DNA of 64,000 nt from CAVVYA01 sp963752345 (lineage in GTDB: Bacteria; Pseudomonadota; Alphaproteobacteria; SMXQ01): assembly GCA_963752345.1 (NCBI GenBank), contig CAVVYA010000002.1, forward strand, positions 868,001-932,000, given 5' to 3'. The stretch's first letter is position 1; every line of letters starts with the position of its first letter. Shown piece after piece: positions 36,535 through 45,428 of the stretch. The position numbers and the translations under genes were made by a program. The notes beneath the pieces were generated by a model. The model had not been told where the DNA came from, did not search any database, and saw only the letters and a program-made list of their open reading frames with translations.

Positions 36535-36885
36535 TCAGTGCAGCGCGTCCAGCATACCGTGCAAATGGGCCACCGCCAGCTCGATATCGACATACTTGTA
36601 TTGGCCGGCCCGCGCCTCGGCGGTGAGCAGACCGCACCGATGGACCTTCTTGAAATCGCCATAGGGGAATTTGTAATGGGCTTTGGTATCCTGCGGTTCA
36701 CCGTCGTCGACGCCGAGATACCATTTTCGATATTCGGCGAAGCCCTGCTTCTCGATGAAGCTGTTCTCCTGCGCGGCCGACGGCTGATGCTCGCTCCAAG
36801 CATCGCGCTGGTCGAACACGAACTGCTTGGCCCTGATCAGCTTGCGCGCATGATCGAAGGCCGGACGGTTCAAGGTCACAGACAT
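36535..36885 (-). CDS. Conserved hypothetical protein
   Basis: 116 soluble residues (MSVTLNRPAFDHARKLI ... HYKFPYGDFKKVHRCG). The sequence looks like a small conserved alphaproteobacterial protein of unknown function, with many charged and aromatic residues and a His/Tyr-rich middle. AGGAGA precedes the ATG at 36885; the longer frame from 36939 is not needed. No domain assigned. Confidence 0.7.
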   Translation of the reverse strand: MSVTLNRPAFDHARKLIRAKQFVFDQRDAWSEHQPSAAQENSFIEKQGFAEYRKWYLGVDDGEPQDTKAHYKFPYGDFKKVHRCGLLTAEARAGQYKYVDIELAVAHLHGMLDALH

Positions 36886-36958
36886 CACGAAGTCTCCTTG
36901 GACGCGCTGTCGGTCGAGCAGCGCGCGTGCCGTTCGCACTGCACCGTCATTGCTGCGG

Positions 36959-37513
36959 CTAATCGTCGAGCCGGTTGAGTACGCGGCCCTCGATTTTGAC
37001 GCCGGCCATCAAGCCTTGCTGGCCCCAGACGAAAACCACGATCGGCTTATTGAGCGTGGCGGTCGAGATCTCGCCGGTGCCGCCGACGCTGGCCACGGCG
37101 AAGTCGACGCCGGCGCCCAGTTCGAATCCCTTCGATTTGCGGAAATCGTTGTAGGCCTGGTCGGTATTGAAGAAATAAGCCTCGGAATGGGTCTGAGCGC
37201 CGAGTTGCAATCCGAGCGACGCGCCGCCGACGCTGTAGTAGCCGACAGGACGGCCGCGTCCGAACAGCACGCCACGGCCATATCCGGCGCCCACGATGAA
37301 GCCCCCTTCGGTGACCGTCGGAAACACCAGGATGGCGCGCGAATTGTCGCCAACGGCCTTGGCCGCCGGAACCCGGCGGTAGAGATCGTCGAGCGCGGTT
37401 CGCGCCTGCTGGACCAGGGTCTGGCGATCCTCCGGCGCGGGGCTGGAGCAGGCCGTCAGCAGCGCCAAGCCGGCAATCAGGATGAAACGGAGCGTGTGGC
37501 GGGACAATGTCAT
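36959..37513 (-). CDS. SYLF (YSC84-like) lipid-binding lipoprotein
   Basis: 184 residues with a lipoprotein leader (LLTAC). The body matches the SYLF domain: AKAVGDNSRAILVFP, GGFIVGAGYGRGVLFG, YYSVGGASLGLQLGAQ and a DFRKSKGFELGAG segment, ending VKIEGRVLNRLDD. SYLF proteins bind phosphoinositides or other lipids in eukaryotes and are envelope proteins of unknown role in bacteria. Confidence 0.85.
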   Translation of the reverse strand: MTLSRHTLRFILIAGLALLTACSSPAPEDRQTLVQQARTALDDLYRRVPAAKAVGDNSRAILVFPTVTEGGFIVGAGYGRGVLFGRGRPVGYYSVGGASLGLQLGAQTHSEAYFFNTDQAYNDFRKSKGFELGAGVDFAVASVGGTGEISTATLNKPIVVFVWGQQGLMAGVKIEGRVLNRLDD

Positions 37514-37798
37514 CGTGCTGGCTCCCGCGGCGCGGCGCGAAGCCTTGCCGCTGCAAGAGTGCGAGGCGGCCCGCGGAGCGAGGCCGAGCGTTGTGCCCAT
37601 GCACATACGGTGCCCTGAAACACGTCGCACCATGCGAAGTTCCGGACGGGACCCGCGCTGGATTGCCGTATGGCGAAGCTCTGCGGCCATGGCAGGAAAG
37701 CTCCGAGATCAACGGCGCGGCCTATCGCCGCGCGCCACATGCGCGCGCCCGGCGCCAGAAATTCATCGGATGTTCCGGCCCCCGCGCGCTGCGCCGCT

Positions 37799-38380
37799 TT
37801 AAGACATCGGCACGTCGGACGCCGGGGGATCGGCGGCTTTCCCGCCCGTGAGTTCGTCGACAACATGTTTGGCGAATGTCTCATAGAGCCAGCCCATCCG
37901 CGCATCGGTTTGTCCGCCCGCAAAGCCGCCCAACGCCCATGATGCCGAGACGGCGAACCGCTGCAATTCGACGCCGTCCGGCGAGCGCACGATGACATCG
38001 CCCTTGATGTGATCGTCGCCGGCCATGAAGCCGAACATGACCGCATTGAATGCGGACCGTGAACGGATGCTGGTGACCAAAATTTCCACGGACGGCAATG
38101 CTTGGTCTGGTCGCGGCGCGAGCGCCCGCTTCTGCTCGAGGCTTTGTCGGATCATGCGCATCAGCGTGCTCTGATCAAATCGTACGGTCGTCGAGGCGAT
38201 CTGCTGCGCCTCGGGCGTCAACGAGAGCGAAACCACGCCCACCTGTTGACTGGCTCCGAACACGGGCGGCGGCGGCGCTCCGGTACCGGGCGATCTGATC
38301 ACGCCGCTGGCACACGCGGACATCAAAAGCAAAAGCGCCGGCAAGGCGCAGAACCTCACCCCGCGAAAAATCATGCTCAT
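37799..38380 (-). CDS. Hypothetical lipoprotein
   Basis: 193 residues with a clear lipobox (LLMSAC). The mature part has VGVVSLSLTPEAQ and PSVEILVTSIRSRSAFNAVMFGFMAGDDHI, suggesting a beta-rich envelope protein (DUF4410-like at best). Function unknown. The start at 38380 has two adjacent ATGs; the first is used here. The gene is followed on the same strand, after 285 bases, by the SYLF lipoprotein gene. Confidence 0.7.
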   Translation of the reverse strand: MSMIFRGVRFCALPALLLLMSACASGVIRSPGTGAPPPPVFGASQQVGVVSLSLTPEAQQIASTTVRFDQSTLMRMIRQSLEQKRALAPRPDQALPSVEILVTSIRSRSAFNAVMFGFMAGDDHIKGDVIVRSPDGVELQRFAVSASWALGGFAGGQTDARMGWLYETFAKHVVDELTGGKAADPPASDVPMS

Positions 38381-39012
38381 GAGAAATAACCCCCCGGTCG
38401 AAACCGCTTTCGAGCGGTGCGGAAAGAGTTTATGCCGGCATTGGCCGCCGCAAAATCCGCAATATCTGCCAAAGTGAATGGCATTCCAATGGGATGGAAG
38501 GCCCGGGAGGGATGAGAAACGCGTCGCGTTGCTGAGGGCAGCACCCGCCACTATGCGCGATCGGCAAACGTGATCCATCGCGGGACTGCCGAGCGTAAAC
38601 GCCACAATCGCATGTCGATCCAGCACGGGGAGTCGGGCCATGGCAAGCGAGGTCGCGGCAAGCGGCCGTCAGAGGGCGGCGAGCGAGGCACAGGCGCCGT
38701 TCCCCAGCGACGTGCGGATCCCGAAGACGCTCGCACGGCCCCGGTTCACGACGGCTTATTACCAGGCCCTTCTCGACCCCAGGTGACGGTCCGAAGAACT
38801 GGCCACGGGCCCTCCCCGAAATCCGATTTCGCCCGGATCGCGCCCCGCGCTCCTACGGGCTCTCCCATTCAGCCGCTACGGTGCTTCTTTTTCGGCAGGC
38901 GCGCGCTATGGTAGCGAAAGACCTTTCGCTCGCCCACACGCGCGGGCTCTGAACCCAAGGAAGAAGAAAATCGTTTGCTCAGGAAGGATTCTCGGCGCAG
39001 AGGTGAGGCGGC
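38381..39012. other. Divergent intergenic region
   Basis: 632 bases between a minus-strand lipoprotein gene and the plus-strand glycosyltransferase gene. The only plausible coding content is a 48-codon frame at 38640-38786. The remainder holds divergent promoters not identified with confidence. Confidence 0.5.
38640..38786 (+). CDS. Possible small protein (48 residues)
   Basis: ATG at 38640 with GGGGAG (38627-38632) at good spacing. The product starts MASEVAASGRQR and ends YYQALLDPR; it is soluble, basic, with PSDVRIPKTLARPRFTTAYY in the middle. No family recognised. Support is the ribosome site and the protein-like composition only. Confidence 0.35.
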   Translation: MASEVAASGRQRAASEAQAPFPSDVRIPKTLARPRFTTAYYQALLDPR

Positions 39013-40089
39013 ATGGTTGAGTTGACCATCGTGGTCCCGACGTTCAATGAGCGGGACAACGTGGAATTGCTTTTCAACCGTGTGAGGGAGGCATTCAAAA
39101 GCGACAATTGGGAGATGATTTTCGTCGACGACAATTCGCCGGACCGGACGGCGTCCGCGGTCCGCGAGTTGGCGCAGCGCGACCGCCGGGTACGGTGCAT
39201 TCAGCGAATCGGACGGCGCGGGCTCACGACGGCGGTTATCGAGGGCATGCTGGCGAGCAGCTCCCCTTATCTGGCGGTCATCGACGGAGACCTGCAGCAC
39301 GACGAATCGCTCTTGCCGAAAATGCTCGACATATTGAAGGCCGAAGACGTGGACGTCGTCATCGGCAGCCGCCGCATCGCGGGCGGAGACCTGGGCGACT
39401 GGGCCGCGGAGCGCGTGGCCATGAGCAACTTCGCGACGCAACTGTCACGCCTCGTCGTCCCCGCCACCTTGTCGGATCCCATGAGCGGCTTTTTCATGCT
39501 GCGGCGCTCGGCTTTCGAATCCACCGTCCACAATCTTTCGGGGCAGGGCTTCAAAATTTTGCTCGATCTGTTTGCCTCGTCGCCGACGCCCTACAAGTTC
39601 AAGGAACTTCCTTACGTCTTCCGCCAGCGTGTTCACGGCCAGAGCAAGCTGGAAACCTTCGTGGCCTGGGAATATCTGACCCTGCTTCTCGACAAGCTGT
39701 TCGGCCGGTACGTCCCCGTCCGCTTCATTCTGTTTGGCGCCGTCGGGTCGTTCGGCGTCCTCGTCCATCTCGCGACGCTGTGGCTCTGCCTTCCCCTGGT
39801 GTCCTTCCCCGCCGCGCAGGCTCTCGCGACGATGACGGCAATGACGAGCAATTTCACGCTGAACAATGCTCTGACCTACAGGGACCGGCGGTTGCGCGGA
39901 ATGCGGTTCGTCACCGGGCTGGTATCCTTCTATGTCATCTGCAGCATCGGCGCCGCCGCCAATGTCGGCGTCGCATCGTCGATCTTCTATCGGGATTACT
40001 CCTGGTGGGTGTCCGGCATAGCCGGCGCCATGGTCGGCGTTTTATGGAATTACGTGGTTTCCTCGGTGGTCACGTGGCGGCGGACATAA
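39013..40089 (+). CDS. GT2 glycosyltransferase fused to GtrA domain
   Basis: 358 residues. Residues 1-225 form a family 2 glycosyltransferase like dolichyl-phosphate mannose synthase: VVPTFNERDN, FVDDNSPDRT, DGDLQHDE (metal-binding DxD) and GSRRIAGGD. Residues 232-355 form a four-helix GtrA domain (RFILFGAVGSFGVLVH; NFTLNNALTYRDRR), which is thought to flip lipid-linked sugars. The product is probably an undecaprenyl-phosphate-sugar. The downstream GT-C enzyme overlaps by 16 bases and would use it. Confidence 0.93.
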   Translation: MVELTIVVPTFNERDNVELLFNRVREAFKSDNWEMIFVDDNSPDRTASAVRELAQRDRRVRCIQRIGRRGLTTAVIEGMLASSSPYLAVIDGDLQHDESLLPKMLDILKAEDVDVVIGSRRIAGGDLGDWAAERVAMSNFATQLSRLVVPATLSDPMSGFFMLRRSAFESTVHNLSGQGFKILLDLFASSPTPYKFKELPYVFRQRVHGQSKLETFVAWEYLTLLLDKLFGRYVPVRFILFGAVGSFGVLVHLATLWLCLPLVSFPAAQALATMTAMTSNFTLNNALTYRDRRLRGMRFVTGLVSFYVICSIGAAANVGVASSIFYRDYSWWVSGIAGAMVGVLWNYVVSSVVTWRRT

Positions 40090-41528
40090 CCCGCGGGGCG
40101 GTCAGCAACCGAACGGCCGCCTGGCTCGTCTGCGCGACCTTCATCGCGGCCGCCGCGGCCCTGAGGCTTTTCGACCTGTCGGCCTACAGCCTGGAGACGG
40201 ATGAGGTGTTCAGCGTGATCGCCGCGCGCTCCACCTGGGACCAGATGTTCTCGATCGTCGTGAACGACAAGTCCCATCCGCCGCTGCATTACGTCGTCCT
40301 GAAACTCTCGCTTTGGCTCGGCGGCGCAACGACAGCATGGGCGCGCCTGCCCTCCGTGCTGTTCGGAATCGGCCTCGTGCCGATCGCCTGGGCACTTTGC
40401 CGGGAACTGAGCCTCAAATACCGCGACACGCTGCTCGTTCTCGCTCTTGTCGCCATGAACGGCACGCTGATCTATTTCGCGCAATTTGCCCGCATGTTCG
40501 CGGCGCTCGAGTTTTTCGCCGCCCTTTCGCTTTGGCTATTCGTCCGGCTGTGGCGGGAATTTTCCTGGCGCACCTGGGCCCTGCTGACCATCGTGAACAT
40601 CCTGATGGTCTATTCCCACTACTGGGGCTTCATGGCCGTCGCCACGCAATGCATTCTGACCGTGCTCGGCGCGCGGAAGAGAGCGGCGACGATGATTCTG
40701 TCGGCGGCCGTCACCGGGCTCGCGTTTCTGCCATGGCTCGTGCTGGTCGGCTCGGCTGCCCTGCGCCAGGAAAATCTGGCCGGCCAGATTTCCTGGATGG
40801 GCACGGGAGTGCCGGGCTTGATCGACTACATGTGGCTCATCGCCGCATTCAATGGCTTTATCGGCTTTCCCGACGCCACCCGCCTGGGGCTCATCCTCTT
40901 CGCCGTTCCGATTCTGGCATTTTGCCTGGCCCTGGTCGTCGACCGGCGCTATCGCAATCTTTTCGAGCCGGAATCGCCGGGCTTTTGGATCATGGCCATT
41001 GCCGCGCCGATGCTGCTGACCTCGATCGCCAGTTTCGTCGGCAAGCAGAACCTGTGGGGCGAACGGCATCTCAGCATCGTCGCCCTGCCCTATTATATGT
41101 TAATCGGGCTTTCGCTCAGCCGGCTCAAGGCCGAAGCGCTGGCCAACGTGCTCCGCTGCGCGATCCTGGTTTGGGCGGTCGCGGCCGCGGCGAGCGATCT
41201 CGCGCGCGACGACAAGCGGTTTCGTTGGGACCTGGTCGCCGCCGCGATCGCCGCGCGCGCGCCGGCGCCGGTCTATGTGTCCGAATGGTTCATTCGCGTG
41301 CCGCTGGCCTACTATCTGGAGACCGCACCGGAGATCCCGGTCGCCGAGGCGCGCGATCCGGGCCAGATCCGCGACACGCGATTTTGGTATGTTTACCGGG
41401 ATACGACATGGACCGGCGCCAATCCGGAGAGCCGGTTCACCGGCCAGGGGTTTGCCATCAGCGCCACCGTCGAGACACGATGGTGGCAGCAGAAAGTCAG
41501 GGCGCTCCTGGTCGAGAAGCCATCGTGA
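40074..41528 (+). CDS. GT-C (family 39/83-like) membrane glycosyltransferase
   Basis: 484 residues, about 11 membrane helices. The first external loop has the catalytic acidic pair in SLETDEVFSV and the HPPLHY motif of ArnT/PMT-like enzymes, which transfer a sugar from a polyprenyl-phosphate donor. A soluble C-terminal tail of about 90 residues lies outside. GTG 40074 is the first in-frame start inside the end of the GT2-GtrA gene, giving a 16-base overlap and coupled translation. The acceptor (lipid A, protein or polysaccharide) is unknown. Confidence 0.85.
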   Translation: MAADITRGAVSNRTAAWLVCATFIAAAAALRLFDLSAYSLETDEVFSVIAARSTWDQMFSIVVNDKSHPPLHYVVLKLSLWLGGATTAWARLPSVLFGIGLVPIAWALCRELSLKYRDTLLVLALVAMNGTLIYFAQFARMFAALEFFAALSLWLFVRLWREFSWRTWALLTIVNILMVYSHYWGFMAVATQCILTVLGARKRAATMILSAAVTGLAFLPWLVLVGSAALRQENLAGQISWMGTGVPGLIDYMWLIAAFNGFIGFPDATRLGLILFAVPILAFCLALVVDRRYRNLFEPESPGFWIMAIAAPMLLTSIASFVGKQNLWGERHLSIVALPYYMLIGLSLSRLKAEALANVLRCAILVWAVAAAASDLARDDKRFRWDLVAAAIAARAPAPVYVSEWFIRVPLAYYLETAPEIPVAEARDPGQIRDTRFWYVYRDTTWTGANPESRFTGQGFAISATVETRWWQQKVRALLVEKPS

Positions 41529-41743
41529 CGCGGGCCATATCGGACTGAGGCCCGGGGACCGCCCGCAAAACGGCACGGCCGACAATGACCGTGGCCCACC
41601 CCCGGGTTTGAAGCTCTGCAGTGGTCGATGGGCCGAACAGCATGGGCCCTTGAAATCAGCTTGATTCCAGGCCGGTTTCCCCGTAAGTCAGGCGCTCTTT
41701 CCGCCTCGCGCGGCAAGCCGTGGGACCCTGCGGCTTTGACCGT

Positions 41744-41819
41744 GTCCCCATCGTCTAGAGGCCTAGGACACCGCCCTTTCACGGCGGTAACGCGGGTTCG
41801 AATCCCGCTGGGGACGCCA
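41744..41819 (+). tRNA. tRNA-Glu (TTC)
   Basis: Complete cloverleaf: acceptor stem GTCCCCA/TGGGGAC, D-arm, anticodon stem CCGCC/GGCGG with loop CTTTCAC (anticodon TTC), T-arm with GGTTCGAATCC, discriminator G and encoded CCA. 76 bases. A compositionally different segment begins directly after it. Confidence 0.97.
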
Positions 41820-42031
41820 CCTCTAAGCCTCAAAGCGACGATTGTTACGCAGCGCTAGGACACGAAGCTGGGCGCCGAATGCCGGGCGCATGCCTGTGAT
41901 GCCTAACAGGGTAGCGCACACCTTGAGACGACTAGACCGGACGCATTCTGAATTGAGCTGCCTAGGCTTGGTAGAAGCGGCTGGCGGCTGTCGGTTTTTC
42001 TGCCAGAATTGCATCCATTAAGGGGGCGTTC

Positions 42032-43033
42032 ATGCAAGTAAAAGTCGCAGTTGTCCAGGAGCCGCCGGTTCTTCTCGATAAAGCGGCAACGTTTGAGAAG
42101 ATGCTAGCTGCGATAGCGCGAGCAGCGGCAGAAGGGGCACGGCTCGTCATCTTCCCGGAAGCCTACATCCCGGGGTACCCTTCCTGGATTTGGCGGTTGC
42201 GCCCTGGCGGCGACATGGGCTTGGTCCGCGAAATCCATGGTCGCCTGAGACAGAATTCGGTGAACGTCGAGGCCGGCGGTCTCGATCCCCTATGCAAGGC
42301 TGCCGCACAGCATGGCGTAACCGTCGTTTGCGGCTTCAACGAGCTCGACGGCCGTTACAGCGGCAGCACACTTTATAATAGTGTTGCGATAATCGGGCCA
42401 GACGGCCGCATCCTTAACTGCCATAGAAAGCTTATACCAACCAATCCCGAGCGCATGGTTTGGGGGCGCGGCGATGCCAGCGGCTTGCGTGTGGTGGATA
42501 CGCCAGTTGGCCGCATAGGCGCGCTGATCTGTTGGGAAAACTATATGCCGCTTGCCCGGTTCGCACTCTACGCGCAGTCAATTGACATCTACATTGCGCC
42601 GACTTGGGACTATGGTGACGGCTGGCTCGCGACGATGCGGCATATTGCACGTGAAGGCGGATGCTGGGTTATTGGAACGGGCACGGCGATCCAAAGCAGC
42701 GACGTGCCCGCCGATTTCCCTCAGCGTGAGAAGGTGTTTCCAGACCCCGACGATTGGCTTTGTGAAGGTGGTTCCGTCGTATTCGAGCCGTTCGGAGGGC
42801 CTGTCGCGGGCCCGATGAACCGGGAAAAGAGCATCCTCTACGCAGAAATCGATCGGGAAAAAGCGGCTGATGCGCGCCGCTCGCTGGACGTAGCGGGGCA
42901 CTATTCTCGGCCAGATATTTTTCAGCTCGAAGTGACTCGTCGGACCATGCCTCCCGCTCGCTTTTCGGACGATCAGCCGATTACGAACGCTGAAACGCCG
43001 AGCCATGAAAATTATAGCCGGCGTGGGACGTGA
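42032..43033 (+). CDS. Nitrilase
   Basis: 333 residues with the complete catalytic triad: E43 (FPEAYIPGYP), K133 (HRKLIPTNPER) and C167 (LICWENYMP). The FPEAYIPGYPSW and CWENYMP signatures match true nitrilases (nitrile to carboxylate and ammonia) more than amidases. C-terminal residues 300-333 are variable. GC content and third-position choice are visibly lower than in the neighbouring core genes, and the gene is the first after tRNA-Glu, both suggesting horizontal gain. A convergent terminator follows. Confidence 0.92.
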   Translation: MQVKVAVVQEPPVLLDKAATFEKMLAAIARAAAEGARLVIFPEAYIPGYPSWIWRLRPGGDMGLVREIHGRLRQNSVNVEAGGLDPLCKAAAQHGVTVVCGFNELDGRYSGSTLYNSVAIIGPDGRILNCHRKLIPTNPERMVWGRGDASGLRVVDTPVGRIGALICWENYMPLARFALYAQSIDIYIAPTWDYGDGWLATMRHIAREGGCWVIGTGTAIQSSDVPADFPQREKVFPDPDDWLCEGGSVVFEPFGGPVAGPMNREKSILYAEIDREKAADARRSLDVAGHYSRPDIFQLEVTRRTMPPARFSDDQPITNAETPSHENYSRRGT

Positions 43034-43181
43034 GACTGAAAAGATGCGTTGGATACGAGGTTCTAAGCAGCTGCACAGCTAGAACCCAATCCCAGTTTCG
43101 TCACTGCCGGGACGCCACCGCCGTTTACACTGTTCAACGGTAACGTCGCGGAAATTGTCTCTCCACCCTGTGGATGTGCAA

Positions 43182-43203
43182 ACGGCGGCCCTTGGGCCGC
43201 CGT
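43182..43203. terminator. Bidirectional hairpin between nitrilase and PEP-CTERM genes
   Basis: ACGGCGGCCC and GGGCCGCCGT form a perfect 10-bp stem between two converging genes. The tail towards the plus strand is CCTTATT, towards the minus strand TTTGC, so it can serve both. Confidence 0.65.
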
Positions 43204-43230
43204 CCTTATTCTGAAGGAAGCATCGCGCGG

Positions 43231-43995
43231 TTACGCGGTTCTGCGACGGCGACTTGCCGCTAGGCCGAGCAGAGCCGCGCACAGGAGCGCGAGAGTTGCC
43301 GGTTCAGGAATTGCATTTCCGGTGTCGCCTTCTATATCGGAGCTTGCGATCACTATATTGTCGAATGCTGCATATCCGCCTTGAGTAAGATCAAACAACA
43401 GTGTGACGTTGCCGTCGGTGTTGCCCACTGTCGAGAGCGCCACTGTCGTGTTGGTCCAATCGAACAAAAATTTGTCGGTTTTGGCTGTGCCGGTCATCGT
43501 ATCCGTGTCCAGTGTCGTGAAGCTTCCCGGACTATTGATGTTAAAGACGCCTCCCGGCGTATTCAGCAATGAAAGCTGCATGATTGGAGCGAGACCGGCG
43601 AGTGGAACAAAAGGTCCACCACAACAATTCAGGTCCAGGCTCGACAAATCCATTTGCACATTCACGAAGGAAAGCGAACCGACATTGAACGTGATCGACA
43701 GCAAGTCATTCTGAGCATTCGAGAGCATGCCAAGAGCATAAGCTCCACCAATACCCGACGGGTCGCTGTACTGCGGGTTGGTAACCTGCAATGTTTCGAC
43801 CGTAAAGGTTTGGTTGAACGCTGAACCGAAGAGCGCGTTGACCTGTTGACCGGAAACGCCAGTCCCATTACCGGACTGATCGACCCACCCCACCGGCGCA
43901 TTGAAATTGTTCTGAAACACGATAGTCGCGGCATGCGCCATGAACGGCGCGACTGCGCCTAGGGTGACTGCCACAATGAACGTGCTCGCTCTCAT
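43231..43995 (-). CDS. PEP-CTERM sorting domain protein
   Basis: 254 residues: signal peptide (to about AHAA), a beta-rich, serine/asparagine/threonine-rich exported body, and the C-terminal sorting signal IPEPATLALLCAALLGLAASRRRR, that is PEP, hydrophobic helix, arginine cluster. Such proteins are cut and anchored by an exosortase (EpsH family) during exopolysaccharide export. No exosortase is in the window. Body rich in Gly/Asn/Asp (DLNCCGGPF). Low GC for this genome. Confidence 0.92.
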   Translation of the reverse strand: MRASTFIVAVTLGAVAPFMAHAATIVFQNNFNAPVGWVDQSGNGTGVSGQQVNALFGSAFNQTFTVETLQVTNPQYSDPSGIGGAYALGMLSNAQNDLLSITFNVGSLSFVNVQMDLSSLDLNCCGGPFVPLAGLAPIMQLSLLNTPGGVFNINSPGSFTTLDTDTMTGTAKTDKFLFDWTNTTVALSTVGNTDGNVTLLFDLTQGGYAAFDNIVIASSDIEGDTGNAIPEPATLALLCAALLGLAASRRRRTA

Positions 43996-44412
43996 GTTCC
44001 CCTCCCAGAATTTGGCCGTTCGAGTCGGCCTTAGTCCAGGATGTGCAAGATTCGCGCTAGAAATTGAAAATATGGCGAAATCAGAGTGTTAGAGCGCCGA
44101 GGGGGACCAGACCTGTAAATACCGCCGACAAACTAAGTCGTATTGTAAGTATTACCGACTATAGCCCGCAGGCGTTCGCAGTGGGCTTGCGCCTCGTGCT
44201 GGGGCGGCAAACGCAGTTTCCGATGGTTTGCCGATTTATCCCTGGCGGGGACGGCATTCCTTTATCTTCACCGCCAAGGGTTTTTGCGGATTTCAGAGGG
44301 GCGCTGTTGTCGCTCGCCGACTGATTCCCCACCGCCGACCATTTGACTGGTTGTCTGCCCTACCGCTGCAGAACAGTCGCGTCATCCGAAGCGACGTCTT
44401 CGGGATTCGCCC
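43996..44412. other. Intergenic region, nothing recognised
   Basis: 417 bases upstream of the PEP-CTERM gene and downstream of the GT25 gene (both minus strand). A weak frame at 44064-44324 does not look like a conserved protein; it could be a remnant. The PEP-CTERM promoter must be near 44000-44080. I checked for a sigma-54 GG-N10-GC pair there and did not find one. Confidence 0.45.
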
Positions 44413-45057
44413 CTAGACTTTGTAATCGACCATCTTCTTTTCGATGTCGGAATACGAGGGGCGTTGGAACGTCAGCGAAGGTTGTCGGACCCAGAACCGG
44501 TCTTTGACCTGCAGTTCCTTCCATAGGATGTCGCAAGAAAAGACGATCTTGGCCAACTCCTTGTTCGGCGACGGCAAGGTGTCGGCTCGTTTCAGGAGTT
44601 CGCCGGAGCGGAAAAACGCTTCGATGAGCTTTGGCGCATAGAGCCTGCCGACGATATAGGCCGAGGCAGTGCGGGCGTTGACGACCCGGACGGTGTTTTT
44701 CATCTGCGTTGGACCGATCGGAATCGAGTCGTTGTGGGCCAACAAAAAAACATCCCACAGGAAGGCGTGCCGTAATATTTCCTGAACGTTCGCAATGAAA
44801 CTCGATCCCTCTCTGATGGTGAAATCATCTTCGAAAATCAGGGCAAACGGCTTTTCCTCATGAAACAAAAAATCGGCCAGCGCTTTTGCGTGGCTCAGCG
44901 CGCACCCGCGGGCGCCGAGATCGGGCAGATATTTCGCCGTAAAGAAGGAGTAATCCTCGGCACTCAGCCCAATGGCATCGAATTCTTTCTGGCATTCTTC
45001 TTTTCTGTCGAGCCGGTGCTCCGTATTGATGACTTTTATCGACAGCAGATCCTTCAT
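44413..45057 (-). CDS. Glycosyltransferase family 25 (LPS-type) protein
   Basis: 214 residues: KVINTEHRLDRKEE at the N-terminus, ARGCALSHAKAL and LIFEDDFT, the standard GT25 signatures with the DD metal-binding motif. These enzymes add galactose or similar sugars to lipooligosaccharide. The middle (residues 110-150) is shortened compared with LOS enzymes of ~250 residues. AT-richer than its neighbours, as the rest of this segment. Confidence 0.85.
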   Translation of the reverse strand: MKDLLSIKVINTEHRLDRKEECQKEFDAIGLSAEDYSFFTAKYLPDLGARGCALSHAKALADFLFHEEKPFALIFEDDFTIREGSSFIANVQEILRHAFLWDVFLLAHNDSIPIGPTQMKNTVRVVNARTASAYIVGRLYAPKLIEAFFRSGELLKRADTLPSPNKELAKIVFSCDILWKELQVKDRFWVRQPSLTFQRPSYSDIEKKMVDYKV

Positions 45058-45428
45058 CCTCGGCGCCTATCTATAGTCAGAAAACTTTTGACGGTGAACG
45101 GTTCGTGTCCGCCGCCTTCCGCTCGTTGCCGGGCGTGCCGGACGAATCGCTTCATCCTCGTGTCTTCGAAGATCTTTGGAGATGTGGCGAAGGGCATCGC
45201 AGAGGGGCAGCGTTCGAGACACCAGGGGGTCTCACACATGTGATCCCCTCACGCATACGCTCCAGAACCCTAGGAATCAAGCCAGTCATGACACTGCGGC
45301 TGGCGCCTGGCCAGTCCGTTGGACGGCACCTTTGCGTGGGCGACCGGCCGAAAGCCGCCCCTGCCGGCCCGCGACGCGGCTGAACTGCGGCCGTTTTCCG
45401 GCGTTCTCCTTCTGCACTCCCGAAGATC
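45058..45428. other. Intergenic region, nothing recognised
   Basis: 371 bases between the GT25 gene (minus) and a small plus-strand hypothetical gene. It must include their promoters. Composition rises back to the high GC of the core genome here. No RNA gene or repeat recognised. Confidence 0.4.

Noticed and set aside
43096..43122. Second tRNA-Glu attachment site (GGGACGCCACC repeat)
   Set aside because: Only 11 bases match the tRNA 3' end, too short to claim attR; mentioned only as a hint.
43996..44080. Sigma-54 promoter ahead of the PEP-CTERM gene
   Set aside because: A TTGCA occurs but no GG lies at the required 10-base distance.
44064..44324. Gene between the PEP-CTERM and GT25 genes
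   Set aside because: Composition and ending do not look like a conserved protein and there is no clear ribosome site.
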